Assembly: GCA_022385755.1 (NCBI GenBank)
Contig: MU278369.1
Span: forward strand, 225,675-289,674
Origin: Trametopsis cervina
Lineage: Eukaryota > Basidiomycota > Agaricomycetes > Polyporales > Irpicaceae
DNA length: 64,000 bases
Direction: 5' to 3'
A program made the position numbers and the translations under genes. This document shows positions 1 to 12,395 of this stretch, in pieces. Within the stretch, counting starts at the first letter, position 1. Each line of letters opens with the position of its first letter. The notes below the pieces were generated by a model. It did no database searches and was not told the DNA's origin. It worked only from the letters and a program-made list of their open reading frames with translations.

Positions 1-1
1 G

Positions 2-556
2 TACGTCGAGAGGCAGAGGCATCGGGCGACTATCGAGGCATACCGCGCGGGGCAGCGGTTGTCAGATAATATGGTAGACGATCTGATAACAGAGGCTGAA
101 GAACTCCGGAAGCAGTTTTCTCTGAAGATTGAAGACTCTCCGCGGGAGCTTAGCCCTCTTACAGAGTCGCAGGACGCCTCCCTTCAAGACCAACCTAGGG
201 TTGGGCCGGAAATGCTGGCCATGCCGAAGAAGTTGACCCAAGCCGCCTCGTTCGAGACTCCTCTGCCAATGAAGTTTAAGTCTCATGTCATGGCTGACAT
301 CCTCAGGCGGCGGAAGTTGGTGGAAGGGAGCAGTAGCAGCAGGAGCCCCTCGCCTCTCTCGGGTTCGCCGGCGAGCCCGACGGATACCGCTGGACCATCG
401 ACACCCTCGCTAGTGTGGTCTCCAAACAGCTCCGCCTCTGTATCCGAGGCCCCTGACTTGCAGAGTCCGGCGCCGCTGGTGTTGGAGACACAGGACGCGA
501 AGGATGAGGGGATGACTGCAGGGATCGAAGAGGAGGCGGACGACCTAGTTTTGTAA
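2..556 (+). CDS. 3' end of an unidentified protein gene (5' truncated)
   Basis: The reading frame is open from the first bases of the window to TAA at 554-556, so this is the last exon of a gene that begins to the left. About 184 residues are visible. They begin with a basic, probably helical stretch (RQRHRATIEAYRAGQRL), followed by an acidic helical part and then a long Ser/Pro-rich, presumably disordered tail that ends in an acidic patch. No catalytic motif or named domain is visible, so no function is proposed. It converges on the H3 gene, whose stop lies 321 bp away. AATAAA-like A-rich sequence follows the stop at once. That it is coding is fairly sure from the length and composition; its identity is unknown. 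Confidence 0.6.
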   Translation, partial: YVERQRHRATIEAYRAGQRLSDNMVDDLITEAEELRKQFSLKIEDSPRELSPLTESQDASLQDQPRVGPEMLAMPKKLTQAASFETPLPMKFKSHVMADILRRRKLVEGSSSSRSPSPLSGSPASPTDTAGPSTPSLVWSPNSSASVSEAPDLQSPAPLVLETQDAKDEGMTAGIEEEADDLVL

Positions 557-877
557 AATAAAAAAAAGACCTACAAAAACACTATACATGTATAAAATCA
601 ATAGTAAGAGCTTGTGCATCATAGCGACGAGATACACGAATGAAGCTGCATGAACGAACCTGAAAATAGCATTTCTTGATCCTGCCGGTCTTGATCCACT
701 ACTGGCTATCCAGCTACAGCAAGGCTCATGCTGGGATTTGTTTAACTGACACTCAAAGGTGTAGGTATCATGGATATTACTAATGATATGAAGTACCAAT
801 ACAATACAACTACAACGCATGGTCGCGTAGATGGGATAAATAGCCAACAAGCGAAATATCCTCAGACCCCTAACCGC
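557..877. other. Convergent 3' intergenic region
   Basis: This segment separates the stop of the upstream gene from the stop of histone H3 on the other strand. It should hold the two 3' UTRs and poly(A) sites; an A-rich run (aataaaaaaaag) follows the first stop. I see no further gene in it. Confidence 0.5.
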
Positions 878-1447
<570 letters not shown>

Positions 1448-1765
1448 TGCTTATAATGTGGTAGTGTTTGGAAGACACAAAGGTGGATGGCTGATGTGAA
1501 GGGGTGGTGGATGAACTGGACAGAGACACCTAACGGGACCCTTATATACACTACAGCGCCTAAACGCGACGCGTCGGCACGTGCGCTACGCGTTGAATGT
1601 CAATAAACAGGTAAGCACGTGACCGGTCGGCTGCGCGGCTGTATATAAGCACCCTCCGTTCCGGCCAGTACTCGTTCATCTCCCACCACCACCTGCATAC
1701 CGCCCCACCTTTACGAGCTTTCTTGCTCCATTACTCTACTTCACCCTCACACTTTAAATAACACA
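1448..1765. promoter_or_regulatory. Shared divergent H3/H4 promoter (copy 1)
   Basis: This 318 bp region lies between the start codons of H3 and H4. It holds a TATA-like box for each side (1542-1549 for H3, 1642-1649 for H4) and, between them, CACGTG at 1578-1583, AATAAACAG at 1602-1610 and CACGTG at 1616-1621. The same three elements with nearly the same spacing occur in the second H3/H4 promoter (44158-44532). AATAAACA fits the forkhead-factor consensus; CACGTG is an E-box. That these drive S-phase expression is inference. Confidence 0.75.
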
Positions 1766-2232
1766 ATGTCTGGACGCGGAAAGGGCGGAAAGGTAATTGG
1801 TCTTGCACTTTGGAATAGCAAAGTCAGTACTGATGTTTTGATCTGTAGGGACTCGGAAAGGGCGGTGCGAAGCGTCATCGCAAGATTCTCCGCGATAACA
1901 TCCAGGGTAAGTCCTAATGCGTATAGTATAACTCCTTTGCTGAACATGGTAATCCAGGTATCACCAAGCCCGCTATCAGACGTCTGGCGCGTCGTGGAGG
2001 TGTGAAACGTATCTCTGGCCTCATCTATGAGGAGACACGAGGTGTCCTGAAGATATTCTTGGAGAACGTGAGTAATTTATATGCCACTTCCATACCGCTG
2101 GCTGACAGTTCCCAGGTTATTCGTGATTCCGTGACATACACGGAACACGCAAAGAGGAAGACTGTTACTGCGCTCGATGTTGTCTACGCGCTCAAGCGGT
2201 CAGGGCGTACACTCTATGGTTTCGGGGCCTGA
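1766..2232 (+). CDS. H4: Histone H4 (copy 1)
   Basis: Core nucleosome histone. Four exons: 1766-1792, 1849-1906, 1958-2067 and 2116-2232, in phase, giving 103 residues including Met. The tail [20 protein letters not shown], the fold segment with [18 protein letters not shown] and the end [14 protein letters not shown] are canonical for H4. Start context is cacaATGTCT. A TATA-like box lies at 1642-1649, about 120 bp upstream of the start. It is paired divergently with H3 and is the near-identical paralogue of the H4 gene at 44533, with the same intron positions. Confidence 0.97.
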
Positions 2233-2861
2233 GCTACTCCTGAGCTCTTGTTATTCTTGTACGGCGGGGATTCTTCGGTGTATCATTATTACTGTAACAG
2301 TAGTGTCGTAATTGCAGCCGCCACGTTTTAGAGCTAACGTCGTGCGCGTGATAGGCGAGGCATCGAAACTTCGGAAGAGGGTCTAGTTTCTGGGCTCAGC
2401 AATTGCTCAGTAGCCGGCTCCGCTGTGCAATGCTGCCTTCTCCCCATCCTCCGTAATGAGCAGGGCACATCGTGGTGTTCCGCTGAGAACATCGCCGCTT
2501 ACTTGCTCTTTCCAGCCTTCAGTTCTCAAGACCGCGGAAATAGACGATGATGGTGGGGTAAGCGGCCTCTGCTTGACGGTGATTCCTCTGTCTTTCTCAC
2601 AAGCCTCGCAGGCCTTGCACATCCCAGTCCGGTACTGAACGGCAGTCAGCAAGGAACGTCACCATATCGCCGCAATTTTTCCGCATCATACATTTGCAAA
2701 CCATCACCATATCGCCCTCGGATCGTCTTCAGATCTCCTCTTGATATTCGGCGTCGTGACTTGCCCTTAGGAACCTGCAGGTGCGCCTTGTCCCAACGAC
2801 TGACCTACCGCGCACCATTTACATCCTTCACCCCAGTGGTTCTATCTCCAACTCCGTTCGG
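2233..2861. other. Intergenic region between H4 and the F-box gene
   Basis: It holds the H4 3' UTR and the F-box promoter. The 12-mer caccatatcgcc occurs twice, near 2662 and 2705. A minus-strand ORF with ATG at 2621 and stop at 2407 (71 codons) begins with a CxxCxxC pattern (MCKACEACEKD) and has coding-like codon composition, but lacks a clear promoter or homologue. I list it as possible only. Confidence 0.3.
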
Positions 2862-4057
2862 ATGCCTACCGCACTACCCAACGAGATGCTGGCCACAATC
2901 TTCGAGAACCTGCAGCCAGATGTGCTTGCGCAGGTCGTTCGTGTTTCGCGTCGGTTTCGCGCAGTGGCTGGAATCATCCTGTACACCAACGTCATCATTA
3001 CCGACACTCTCCCACGTTCCTCCCCCGTACCCTACAAGACCGCTACCTTTTGCGACACAGTTATGCGCTATGCACACCTTCCAGAGGTGGTTAAGAAGGT
3101 TTCTATTCGGTGGCAAACGGAGGCGGGACCGCGTGAAGATTATATGCCGTATATTGACCCCGTCCTTCTGGTCCTCAACAATGCGCTACGAAAGCTGACT
3201 CAGCTTGAGTCGCTTGAGCTCGCGTTTGGACTATCAGGGGGCACCATCTCGTCCAGAGGAGTGTTGAACGAATGCTTCTTCCCCGCCCTGCGTTTATTCT
3301 CGCTGAGTGGGGTAGGTCGGGGTAGTCTCACCATCAAGACTCATCCGGACCCTACCCCACCGATAGAGTGGTTTCTTTCCGCAACACCTTCCATACAACA
3401 TCTACGACTAGGCGATTGCTATGAGCCACTCCGTATACAATCCACCGATCTCCCATCCCTCTCAACCTTCCGCGGCTCTGCCCCCACCGCTGCGACCGTG
3501 CTGCCTGGCCGTCCAGTACAGCTCCTTAGCCTAGTGGGGCACGAGTTCGTTACCGAGCGAGATCTGCAGCTCATCGCGCAGACCAGTGTCCCCATCAAGT
3601 GGCTCGACCTGAGCTCGATGTCGGTCACCCCCCTTTTGCTTCGGGACATCTCGCGGCATTTGTTCGGTGTCGAGCGGCTCAAGGTCAAGCTCGCCCTGCG
3701 ACACACGCTCCACCATGCAATGTCTGGCATCGTGAGTGCTCTCATGTGCTGCCCTCATGTGTCCTCCCGAACTCACATACGTGTGTCATGATCGCACCGC
3801 GCCTGCTGCTGCAGAGTCTGCTCGTCGGCTTGACGTCGGTCCTTGGGGCTTTCCCGGAGTTGTATCAGCTCGATCTTTCCCCAACCACACTGGACGGTGT
3901 CGGAGCGGGGAATGTGTCCGACGAATATACCCTTTGTTCTTCCTGGTCTCGCGGCTGCCCGTCGCTCCGACACATTATATTTCCTTCGGGTACCGAATGG
4001 GTTTCTGACACTGGTCGAGCATGGATCCCTCAACGACAGGGTGTTCGATCGCAATAA
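2862..4057 (+). CDS. F-box protein
   Basis: Predicted substrate adaptor of an SCF ubiquitin ligase. Two exons, 2862-3731 and 3815-4057, joined in phase 0 by an 83 bp intron (gtgagt..gcag). The ATG at 2862 starts MPTALPNEMLATIFENL, which is the beginning of an F-box: the LP-E--ATIFENL pattern, then the second helix VSRRFRAVAGIILYTNV. The remaining ~300 residues contain repeated leucine-rich stretches, as in the degenerate LRR-like C-termini of basidiomycete F-box proteins, and end in a WVSDTGRAWIPQ-type tail. The reading frame is open upstream of 2862 but has no earlier ATG. Substrate unknown. Such F-box genes are numerous and fast evolving in Agaricomycetes. Confidence 0.85.
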
Positions 4058-4644
4058 CCACAATATCAAGTGAGTACACCTCCATCCACACCTCACCACC
4101 CACTCCTGCTAAACGTGGGTTATACAGGACTATATCTCGTTATCGCATCAGCACTACGGCTCTACGATGCATTACAATTACATCTTCCCACTGCTTTTTG
4201 CAATCTATCACGAAGCCTCCACGATTTTGTATCTATATGGAATCTCACTCTCATGAAATAACACTTCGAATCACTATAATATTTCGGTTACCGGAGGCTC
4301 GTAGTTACCGTTTGGCTTGACCGTGTACGGTCCGCAATTAGAAAGCGACCACTACATCCGATTGACTCGTCTATTAGTATATCCTAATTTTCTTATCGTA
4401 GAAACCCTCCGAGGGAACATTATAACACAAGTGCAGTACACTGTGAAGCTTCGAAAATACATGCGTCCATGAGCCCTGCTCCGAATCATAAATACCAAAG
4501 AAAAACCACATGCGCTACGGAATAGACTACAATTGCAGTGAGAATAAGACGAAAGAAAATGTGATGGAATTATGGGTATCATCATCCAGCGTGCAGGTTG
4601 CCTCGCGCCAAATAAACTTTAGAAAGCGGGCTGTAGAGCCCCCC
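4058..4644. other. Convergent 3' intergenic region
   Basis: It separates the F-box stop from the stop of the RhoGAP gene on the other strand. I see only short frames and no coding-like exon; it should contain both 3' UTRs. Confidence 0.4.
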
Positions 4645-7348
4645 TCATTGTTCCTGTCCCTGTTCTTCATCAACGAAGATGTCCTTGTAATGCTCCAGGA
4701 TAGTCTCGATGGCCTACACACACATCATTCAGACTCTTGTTCAACACGTGCAACCATTCACATCGTACCTTATTCTGGAACGGCGCATCCGCCATGCCGG
4801 TAATTTGGCCATTTGCCCCAGTTGACGCCTGCTTAAACAGTGTGGGGCCGAAGACTATTGCGAGGTTCTGCACCGACATGGCGTTGTCCGCTTCGTGGTG
4901 GGCGATGCTAGTAGATATCCGGTAGGAGCATCAGCGAGACGGACATAATGATAGACATATGGTCAGGGACAGCACCCATGGGACTTACGTATGCAGATGT
5001 CCCATGAAATACTTGACTGTGGCGTAATTTGGGTCGGGGAGTTCGTTTATCCGCTCATGCAGTCGGATGTGACGCAGACGTTCATTATCGTTCCCTGAGA
5101 TGGGTGAGCTACACGTTCGTCTTACAGCGAAAGGGCTGGGCAACTCACGCGCGGCCTCGAGGAAAGCTTCGTGCAATTCGTCGGTCATCAGCGGGTTGGG
5201 TAATTCCCGCAGCCATTGCTTCAAAACGCTTGTGACCACGCTGATATCCGATGACCATTCCTCCGCATCCAAATTCACCGAGTCCAAATCTGTGAAGCGT
5301 GGCAGTGAGCGATCCTGCTCACATGAGCTATCTGCTGAGCAATTCTTTTACCTCTGTCCAGCTTTTCTTTTAGCTCCTTCACCTTGACTAGCGTGCCGCC
5401 GATACGATATATGCCCTGATAGTTTAGACCGTACTTCTCAATCGCCTCGCAGCACTTCACCACGATAGGAGGCACGTCGACATCATCACGGATCATCTGC
5501 TCAGCCAAGTCCACCCCGAACGTCGGCCGGCCTTTGTCCGCCATCTGTGAGTGTGATGCACCCGGTGAACTCGCGGGGTGGTGCACGGCCGCCATGGCTG
5601 AAAGCGTCGGTAGCTAAAACATACTCGTCGCTTCGCGAAATACATGTGTCAAAGATAGAACCACGTACGTAACCGTCTTCTCGAGGGCCCTCTCGCTTTG
5701 GTCCCCGTGAGTTCGCGCCTCCGTGGGCGAAGGCGTAGTTTTGCATGTACGTCTTGAAGTCGCTTCGGTTGTCGATGGATTCAATGATAGCTTTCAACCC
5801 CGGCGTATCTGGGCGACGGTTAGTTCAGCGATGAGACTCAGCTGACTGTTTACGTACCGTCCGTAGTCGGAGCTAATGTATTGCCATCATTCAATACGGA
5901 TCGTTCGTACAAGAATGCGTATCGAATGAGGTGATACTGCGTCCCAAGATCAATGTCGTTGGCACACTGTTGTAGAGCCTAATTGAAGCTGCGCGTCAAT
6001 GGTGTCGCTGTATCCCCGAAACACTGTCTTACACGTAATATTCGAGGAAGCTGGAAGTTGAAGTACTCCTGTCGTATCGCTTGAGTATCGGTCACGTTTT
6101 TGCGGTATGCATCTGACGCCGCGGACATCCGGGCTCGGATATCGTCTTCTTGCCGTTGTATCTACATCATATATGTCAGACCTTTGCCTCATCATAAGCA
6201 CCGCCTCGTCTGGAGAAGAAACAAACGTTTTGTGGATTTTTGCCTTTCAATAGCAAGCCTCCTTTCGCCACTGCCTTGCCTATCACTCGTTTACCACCTC
6301 CCATACCCCCAGGAGATCGTACTTGCACAGCAGCATCCCGCATAGACTCTCCTTCTTTCTGAAGCAGAACCCGTTCCAGTTCTTCGCCCGTTATTTCGAC
6401 TCGGTTTTTGCTCTTTTCTGTAGCAGATTCCGCATCTTGTAAAGCTCGTTCATAACGCCCGGCGAGCTCCTTTGTCTGAAGGAATCATCAAGTCAATAGC
6501 CAAACCAACTCTATTCACCAATCTGCGCCCTACCGATTTCCTCGTCTGCTCCGTCTTGGATATGATCTCGAGTAGTTCGTTGCTCATCTCGTTTAGGTTT
6601 TTCGCATACGCCAGACGCGAATCTGCCACATTTTCATGCAACTTCAACGACGTCCGCCATGCGTTCACGAATGAGCTGAACAGGTGTAAGCTCATGCACG
6701 CAGAAAATAATATCGGATCTTACCCAGCCTTCCCGTCATTCATCGTGTAAGCTTCGGACGTGGCCTTTGCGAGTTTCAGCATGTTCCGGCCATATTCTTC
6801 CTCCAAAGCGGCTCTCTTCTTCAGAAATGTTGATACCTCCTGTTCGCATACATGCATATAAGCCGAACAAGAATATAATCGTTGCTGGTTCAGAAACGCA
6901 CCTTGCACGAGACTACACTCTGTTTTATTCGATCAAGGAGCAAAGGCACACCGCACTATGCATTTTACATTCAATCACATTGCACATACTCGACGGTATC
7001 GATTGAAGGACGCACATCGAGATCGCAGAGTGCTCGTAGTACATTCTCGTCAAAACTAGAGTCGGCAAGAGTGTCCGTGTCTGCAGTTGATCCGTTAGGG
7101 ACAACAGCGGCTGTCGGTAAGGAGCTGTCTCGCCATCTCAGGATTGCAGGCGTTGTAGGAGATTCTGCGCTAGCACGCGGGGGGGAAACGGACTTGGAAG
7201 GGGTGAGTGGTACATCGAGGGATTCGCGAGAATAGTATGCTTGTGTAGGAGGCATCCTGTAGCCATGACCAGAATTTGAGGCGGGATGGTCGCTGTCAGC
7301 GTTCTCCCACGAAGAGGGATATCCCTCATCGCTCATTGTCGCCGCCAT
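4645..7348 (-). CDS. RGD1: F-BAR and RhoGAP domain protein (Rgd1-like)
   Basis: Predicted GTPase-activating protein for Rho/Cdc42-type GTPases, acting at curved or polarised plasma membrane. Thirteen exons give 666 residues: 7348-7016, 6955-6902, 6839-6724, 6675-6534, 6475-6227, 6161-6033, 5978-5858, 5808-5669, 5613-5352, 5289-5149, 5094-4989, 4907-4769 and 4713-4645; all phases agree. A Ser/Pro-rich N-terminus (~110 aa) is followed by the FCH/F-BAR domain starting at CGVPLLLDRIKQS, with the coiled stretch VSTFLKKRAALEEEYGRN. The RhoGAP domain lies in the last ~210 residues, with the catalytic arginine finger in GIYRIGG and the conserved ELPNPLM and NLAIVFGPTLF segments. FCH followed by RhoGAP is the arrangement of yeast Rgd1. 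Start ATG is 7348; a second in-frame ATG lies at 7336. Confidence 0.93.
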
Positions 7349-7909
7349 GCTCAACGGCGCGATGGCTATAGTCGCCTATGAAGTCGGGATCTCTGAGGTA
7401 AAGCAGAAGAAGGGAGTCTTAGTAGCAAAGTCGCAGTAGAACGATAGAAGCCTAATAAGCGCCCACTAACGGCCGTTACCGAGACAACATACTCAAACGC
7501 AGTCTGCACTGTAATTGGGACTTCGCGACGGTCAACGGAAATGTTGGGATTGTAGCTACCATTCTCAGGTATAAAATGATAATTGTTTATAAAGGCTACA
7601 ATCACAATCATCTTGATAGGCAGTTGTCCTTCCCCAAAGCCTATTTTGATGAATTTATCAAGGTTTTCAACTTGCATCCGGTTGGTAGGAAAGGAATTAG
7701 ACCCAGTTGACGAGAGCGGAGGTTGAGCCTGAGGAACGTGCTAATGAAAGACATAGCCTTAGGAGGTTGGGTATGTGCGGCTCCTTAGCCTTGAGTGAGG
7801 TCTATCCGAAAACAGCGGCTCAGGAACGCCTCAATCAGTAGAATTTTAGTAGATGTAGTCAGTTGTTATTATCAGCCGGAGAGATGGGAGTGTGTTCTTT
7901 AATTACACA
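7349..7909. other. Intergenic region upstream of the RhoGAP gene
   Basis: It lies between the RhoGAP start codon and the GH92 stop, both on the minus strand, so it contains the RhoGAP promoter and the GH92 3' UTR. A minus-strand frame 7677-7366 (103 codons, starting MQVENLDKFIKIGF) looks protein-like in its first 70 residues, but no homologue or second exon is recognised. It may be a 5' exon or a chance ORF. Confidence 0.3.
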
Positions 7910-10900
7910 TTACTGGAATCCCCCCGTAGCGAGCGAATCCGGCAACGATCCCGCGCATCCTCTTGCCTCTGCAGCCGCGGCATCCGCATCCACGGTGATT
8001 TCAATAGTACCTCCTCCCACAACATCATCCCACGATAACCAGCAGATACTCTCTGTGGGCTGTCCGTTCACCGACACTCCAGATACATATAAACGCACGT
8101 CCTGGTTCGTAGGTGGAGACACTTGCACCGACCGCGAGTCGAAGTTCTTGACAGTGAATCGGGTGGATGTATTGAAGAGGTCATTTCTGATCGTGAACGA
8201 AGACAATAGTGGCGACCCGAGTAGCAGTTGTTTAGATGCTGGGACAGGGTACAGGCCGAGAATGTGGAACACCAAAAGTGCAGCCATTGCTCCGCTGTCA
8301 TCGTTCCCAGGAATCTAAGGTATCTCAGACTTCATGAGCTTGTGCTGTGAGACTTCACCAAGCACTTACACCTCCGATCCCGGTATTGAAGTTCTTGAAT
8401 AGAACATTTCGTACGCGTAATGCGGTCAGATCCGGACGTCCTGCATAGTTATACGCATAGGCGATGGCGAATGAGGGCTCATTGCCGGCGAGGAAATAGC
8501 CGGCATTGAAATAATGTTCAGTGCGATTGATAAACGTTGTGTTGCCCCCCATAAGGCCAATAAGAGTGGACATGGAGTGTGGCACGAAGAAGCTATATTC
8601 CCAGGAGGAGGCTGAGGGAGCAGATGTCAGACGGCGCAGCGACATCACTTAAGCTAATATGAAGGGTGCTTGACATACACTCGTAAAATCCCACATTGTT
8701 GTCTGTACCGCGAGCGCAAGAGTGGCCAACAGTGTCACGAGGAGAGCACGCGACAGGATCGCTGAATGCAAACGTCCCGTTCTATACTTGATGTCAGACG
8801 ACAAACACGGAGGCTTAATTCGACTCACAGGAAAGCGCCGTTGTAAGAACCCAGAGAAACCGTCGCTGGTCACGCTAGGATCCCAATGGTTGGCGAAGTT
8901 CATCGAGCGGTTTGTGTACTTGGCGACATCGGCTGTTGATTTTCCTAGAGCTTTTGCGGCCTGACGGACTGCGAAATCCCCAACAGCGTATTCAACGGCA
9001 CGCGAAGCTTCCCGCGTTGGAAGACCAGTCGACCCAGAAGGATCAGTCCAGTCTGTCGGGATATACCCAAACATCTTCCAGGCTGTATTCTGACGTCCAA
9101 CTGAGAATGAGGTGAGATAGTAGACAATAGCTGATCGGAAGATTCAAGAGCCAGAACGCACCCATGTACCAGTTCGGTGGCTGTGGACATTAGTATGAAT
9201 ATGGTATGCAGATTTGGTCAGGAATAAGTACTACTTAGACTTACAGTGTTTTCGGCCGTGTCGACTAAAGCTTGGTACAGATCATCTGTAGGGACGCCTA
9301 ATTGGGTTGCATGGTCGCCGTATTTGACTGCGAAGTCCCCTAGAATGGGCATTCCATCGCTTCCTCCTTGAACATAGCCTCTTCAGTGAAGTTGCGTTAT
9401 CAGTCTTAGTACAAGAGCGAAACGTGGACAATGGACACACTTCTTTGTGTTAGAGCGACACTCCGGAATATATCCTTCCATACGTCTCAGCACCGCTTCG
9501 AAGTCCAGTGACAAGCCAAAGACGCACCTGTATTTCTCCAGCCATCCACGTACGCGTTAATGATCTGGGCCCATTCCACGGGGGAAAGCACTGATAGTAG
9601 TGGATGTACCGTACGGAATGTGTCCCAGGAGCTGTGAGATGCGTCAAGAATATGCAAAGGGGGGCTACAAAGCACTCACCAGAACAGAGCATCGAAGAAG
9701 GGAAACTGTGACTCCCAGTAGGGGTTCTCATCTGTCATATTGGCGGGAACTAAGTGCGAACGGTACAGCTGTTTCGCTTAGGCGTGCCATATAAGCTATC
9801 ATCAGGAACGACCTACTGATGAATATAGTAGTTCGACCACAGTTGCATTCTCAGCTGTAGTATCTATCTCGATTCTAGAGAGCACGTCTTCCCACATTGC
9901 TGACGACGAGGCTTGCACCGAGTCCCAGTCCCAGTTGGATATCTCGGTCTCCGCATTGGCGCATGCTTGCTCGGTGCTGATAAAGGAAACGCCAAAGCGT
10001 GCAAGAACTGTGTCAGAGCCCGAGAACTGTAAGATGGCTCCGGCTTCAATGCCCAGATTCTTTCCCGCAAACGGGAATGACAGAGAGGTAGAGTTGGAGG
10101 AAATCGTTATACTGGCCTTGTTCTGCGAACTAACTGATTGGTAGGTGCCAAATTGAGCCAGTGTTTGGTTGGCACCAGACACAGCGGCGGGAGGTGCGAA
10201 GTCATAACAAGCGAATGCGGTGTAGTTGTCGGTTCCATAGCTCTGCAAGTACGTTCCCGATAGAGTAACCCGAGCTTGTGAGCGATCGATGTTGACTGAA
10301 CCACCTTGAAAAGATCGCTGAAGGTCGTTTGCAATGTCAACGACGACCGAGGGTTCTACAGAAGAAGGGTAGGTGAAACGTATGAGCCCGGCCCGACGAG
10401 TAGAGGTCGCCTCCAACTTGATGCCGTTTGTGAATGCAGAGGTAAAATACCCCGGAGAGGCCGCTATTGAGATGAGCCAGTATCAGGACAGGGCAGTAAG
10501 TTGACCGTGCAATTGTCGAAAAGAACGAACCGTCGGCACCAGCAGCTCTGAGCGTCTTCCTAGCATCAAGCCCAACAGGGCAGCTGGTGAATGAGCAGTT
10601 GATGAGAGGGAATAGAGGGAAAATGCCGTAGCCTCCGTCGGTATTACCCCCTGTTCCTTCGTCGTGCATGAGGGAGATCCCTGGAAGCATTCTTATGAGT
10701 ACCAAAAGTTTGCGTAGAGGGCAAGGCTTCTGACCGGTTACAGATGAGTTGTCATGAATGTACCCAGCTTGTCTAGGTGCAGTATCGACATCAATGCCAA
10801 CCTGTGTAGCAGTAGCTCAAAGAGTCACACCAGACCTCAAAGGACTCGGAAAATTCACACACCTTTACCATCGCATGCGGAATAGCAGCTCCTGGAAACG

Positions 10901-11048
10901 CATTTCCTCCGCTTCCGCCATTTGCGCCGGAAGCAGTGCCAATGAACAAATTAACGAGACTGGTAAGTGGAGCCTGAGCACCAGCAACTATTGTAGCTGA
11001 TATTGCTACCACGACTATGAGGGAGATGGTCCGGAACATAGCAGCCAT
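7910..11048 (-). CDS. GH92 family alpha-mannosidase, secreted
   Basis: Predicted calcium-dependent exo-alpha-mannosidase of glycoside hydrolase family 92, acting on alpha-mannans or N-glycans outside the cell. I follow about 13 exons to TAA at 7912-7910, roughly 800 residues. ATG at 11048 (or 11039) starts a hydrophobic signal peptide ending near VAGA. Family landmarks in order: VNLFIGTASGANGGSGGNAF at the mature N-terminus, GISLMHDEGTGG, the central FCSWDTFRTVHPLL region, GYIPECRSNTK followed by VQGGSDG, GTDNNVGFYE, and GIPGNDDSGAM with the paired acidic residues typical of the family. One small exon near 9440-9500 (GYIPECRSNTK) is easily missed. Many NxS/T sequons fit a secreted glycoprotein. 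Exact ends of the shorter exons were not all fixed. Confidence 0.92.
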
Positions 11049-12395
11049 GTGTTGCAGACCGCTAGACGAAACACAAGGATAAGATGCGCGGTGAACCCGC
11101 CAGCTACGGGATCGACTTATGTACCAAGTCACTCACCTTCTATTCTTCTCTTGATCAAAATGAAGCGCAGAGACCTCAACAACATGATGTTCTCTTGCAC
11201 AAGTCCAGAGTGCGGCTCGTCCGTCGGCTTGGCTATGCCGTGGATGATCGTCGTGTATCACAGTCACGAAAGGGCCACTTCACTGCGGCGCCCGCGGTGA
11301 ACGTTCGTAGAGAAGGCCGAGACCAGCGGGGAGCAGAACACCTGATCACGGTGGCGCATGCTCTGCTGTACGGCTTGTCAATGGGCTTCTCCAAGCATCA
11401 TCTTCTGCTATATCCATTACGACCTGGTGCAACACGTGGTACCGCGGCATCGACGCACCTGGAGTGGCGAATATGCATCGCATGACAGTGCGTAATATCA
11501 TCAGAGAAGAGGAGACAACGTATCCTGATATGATCCTACTGTGGGATTCTGGGAGCACATTTTGGCGATACTCATCAAGCACTGTAGTTTTGTAAACAAG
11601 ACTTGACAGAATAATGGCGTATCGCTCAGTTGGTACTGAATGGTCTAGAAACGAGCTGCTTGGAGCACATTCTTGTGAAATATAAGCAAGTAACCAAACA
11701 ATTGACATATTGTGGCGGAACGCGTACCATGTGTGCATCCAAAAAGATCGGCGTGAATAATGGATGCAAAGTGCATCCCTAATGATGATTCACAGTGTCT
11801 ATCGTATCCGCAGAGACAATTTCAAGGATTCTGGGCTCGGAACGTGCCACGATCGCCACTGAGCAGGGCAACCTGCGGAAAGTTGCGGGGGAATCAAAAC
11901 AGTTCAAGGCAATTGCCGAGGCTTGTGCCACCAGGTCATCGCCTGATAAGGCACTTTCTCCTTCTCCCTATTATCTGGTGTGTACTGCAGCAGAATCTGC
12001 GAGGGGTGGTTGTGCAATTGGTCCCTCCACATTCACGCATCTGAAAGTAAAATATCCATATCATGACTCGGAGACCAAGCGCCGCCTCGAGTGGCAAGCA
12101 ATAAGACAGCGAATATATTGAAGAATGGAACACTTTCAAAACAAAAAAAGTTAGCGGGCAGGCGAATTTTTATGAGGTTCATCGGCACTTCATAAACACA
12201 GGCTCGTACGTCCATTGGTGCTCTCTTCGACGTCTAGTGCTGTTCTGCTTGTGGGCGTCTAGCGCCCCATTCCGGACGCTTCTGATTGGTTGGAGTGAGG
12301 AGAGTACCTGCACGGTCATGCAGGAGTTTCCCTTGTGAACCTCGCTCTTTTCTTCGCTACCCTCTCTCACCCTATCTCTCACCTCCCTCGCACCT
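11049..12395. other. Long divergent intergenic region, GH92 / ZIP
   Basis: This is a 1.35 kb region between two divergently transcribed genes, so it must hold both promoters. Two overlapping opposite-strand frames (11084-11485 plus, 11738-11346 minus) are open for over 100 codons but show neither splice-linked exons nor recognisable motifs. The last ~90 bp before 12396 are CT-rich, as is common before basidiomycete start codons. I see no supported gene. Confidence 0.4.

Noticed and set aside
6161..6227. Apparent frameshift or two tiny introns in the F-BAR/RhoGAP gene
   Set aside because: One intron with a gtttgt donor and gtag acceptor joins KGKNPQN to IQRQEDD in phase; the shorter alternatives would be under 25 bp.
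11346..11738. 130-codon minus-strand ORF between GH92 and ZIP
   Set aside because: No domain, splice partner or coding-like codon pattern; it lies in a divergent promoter region.
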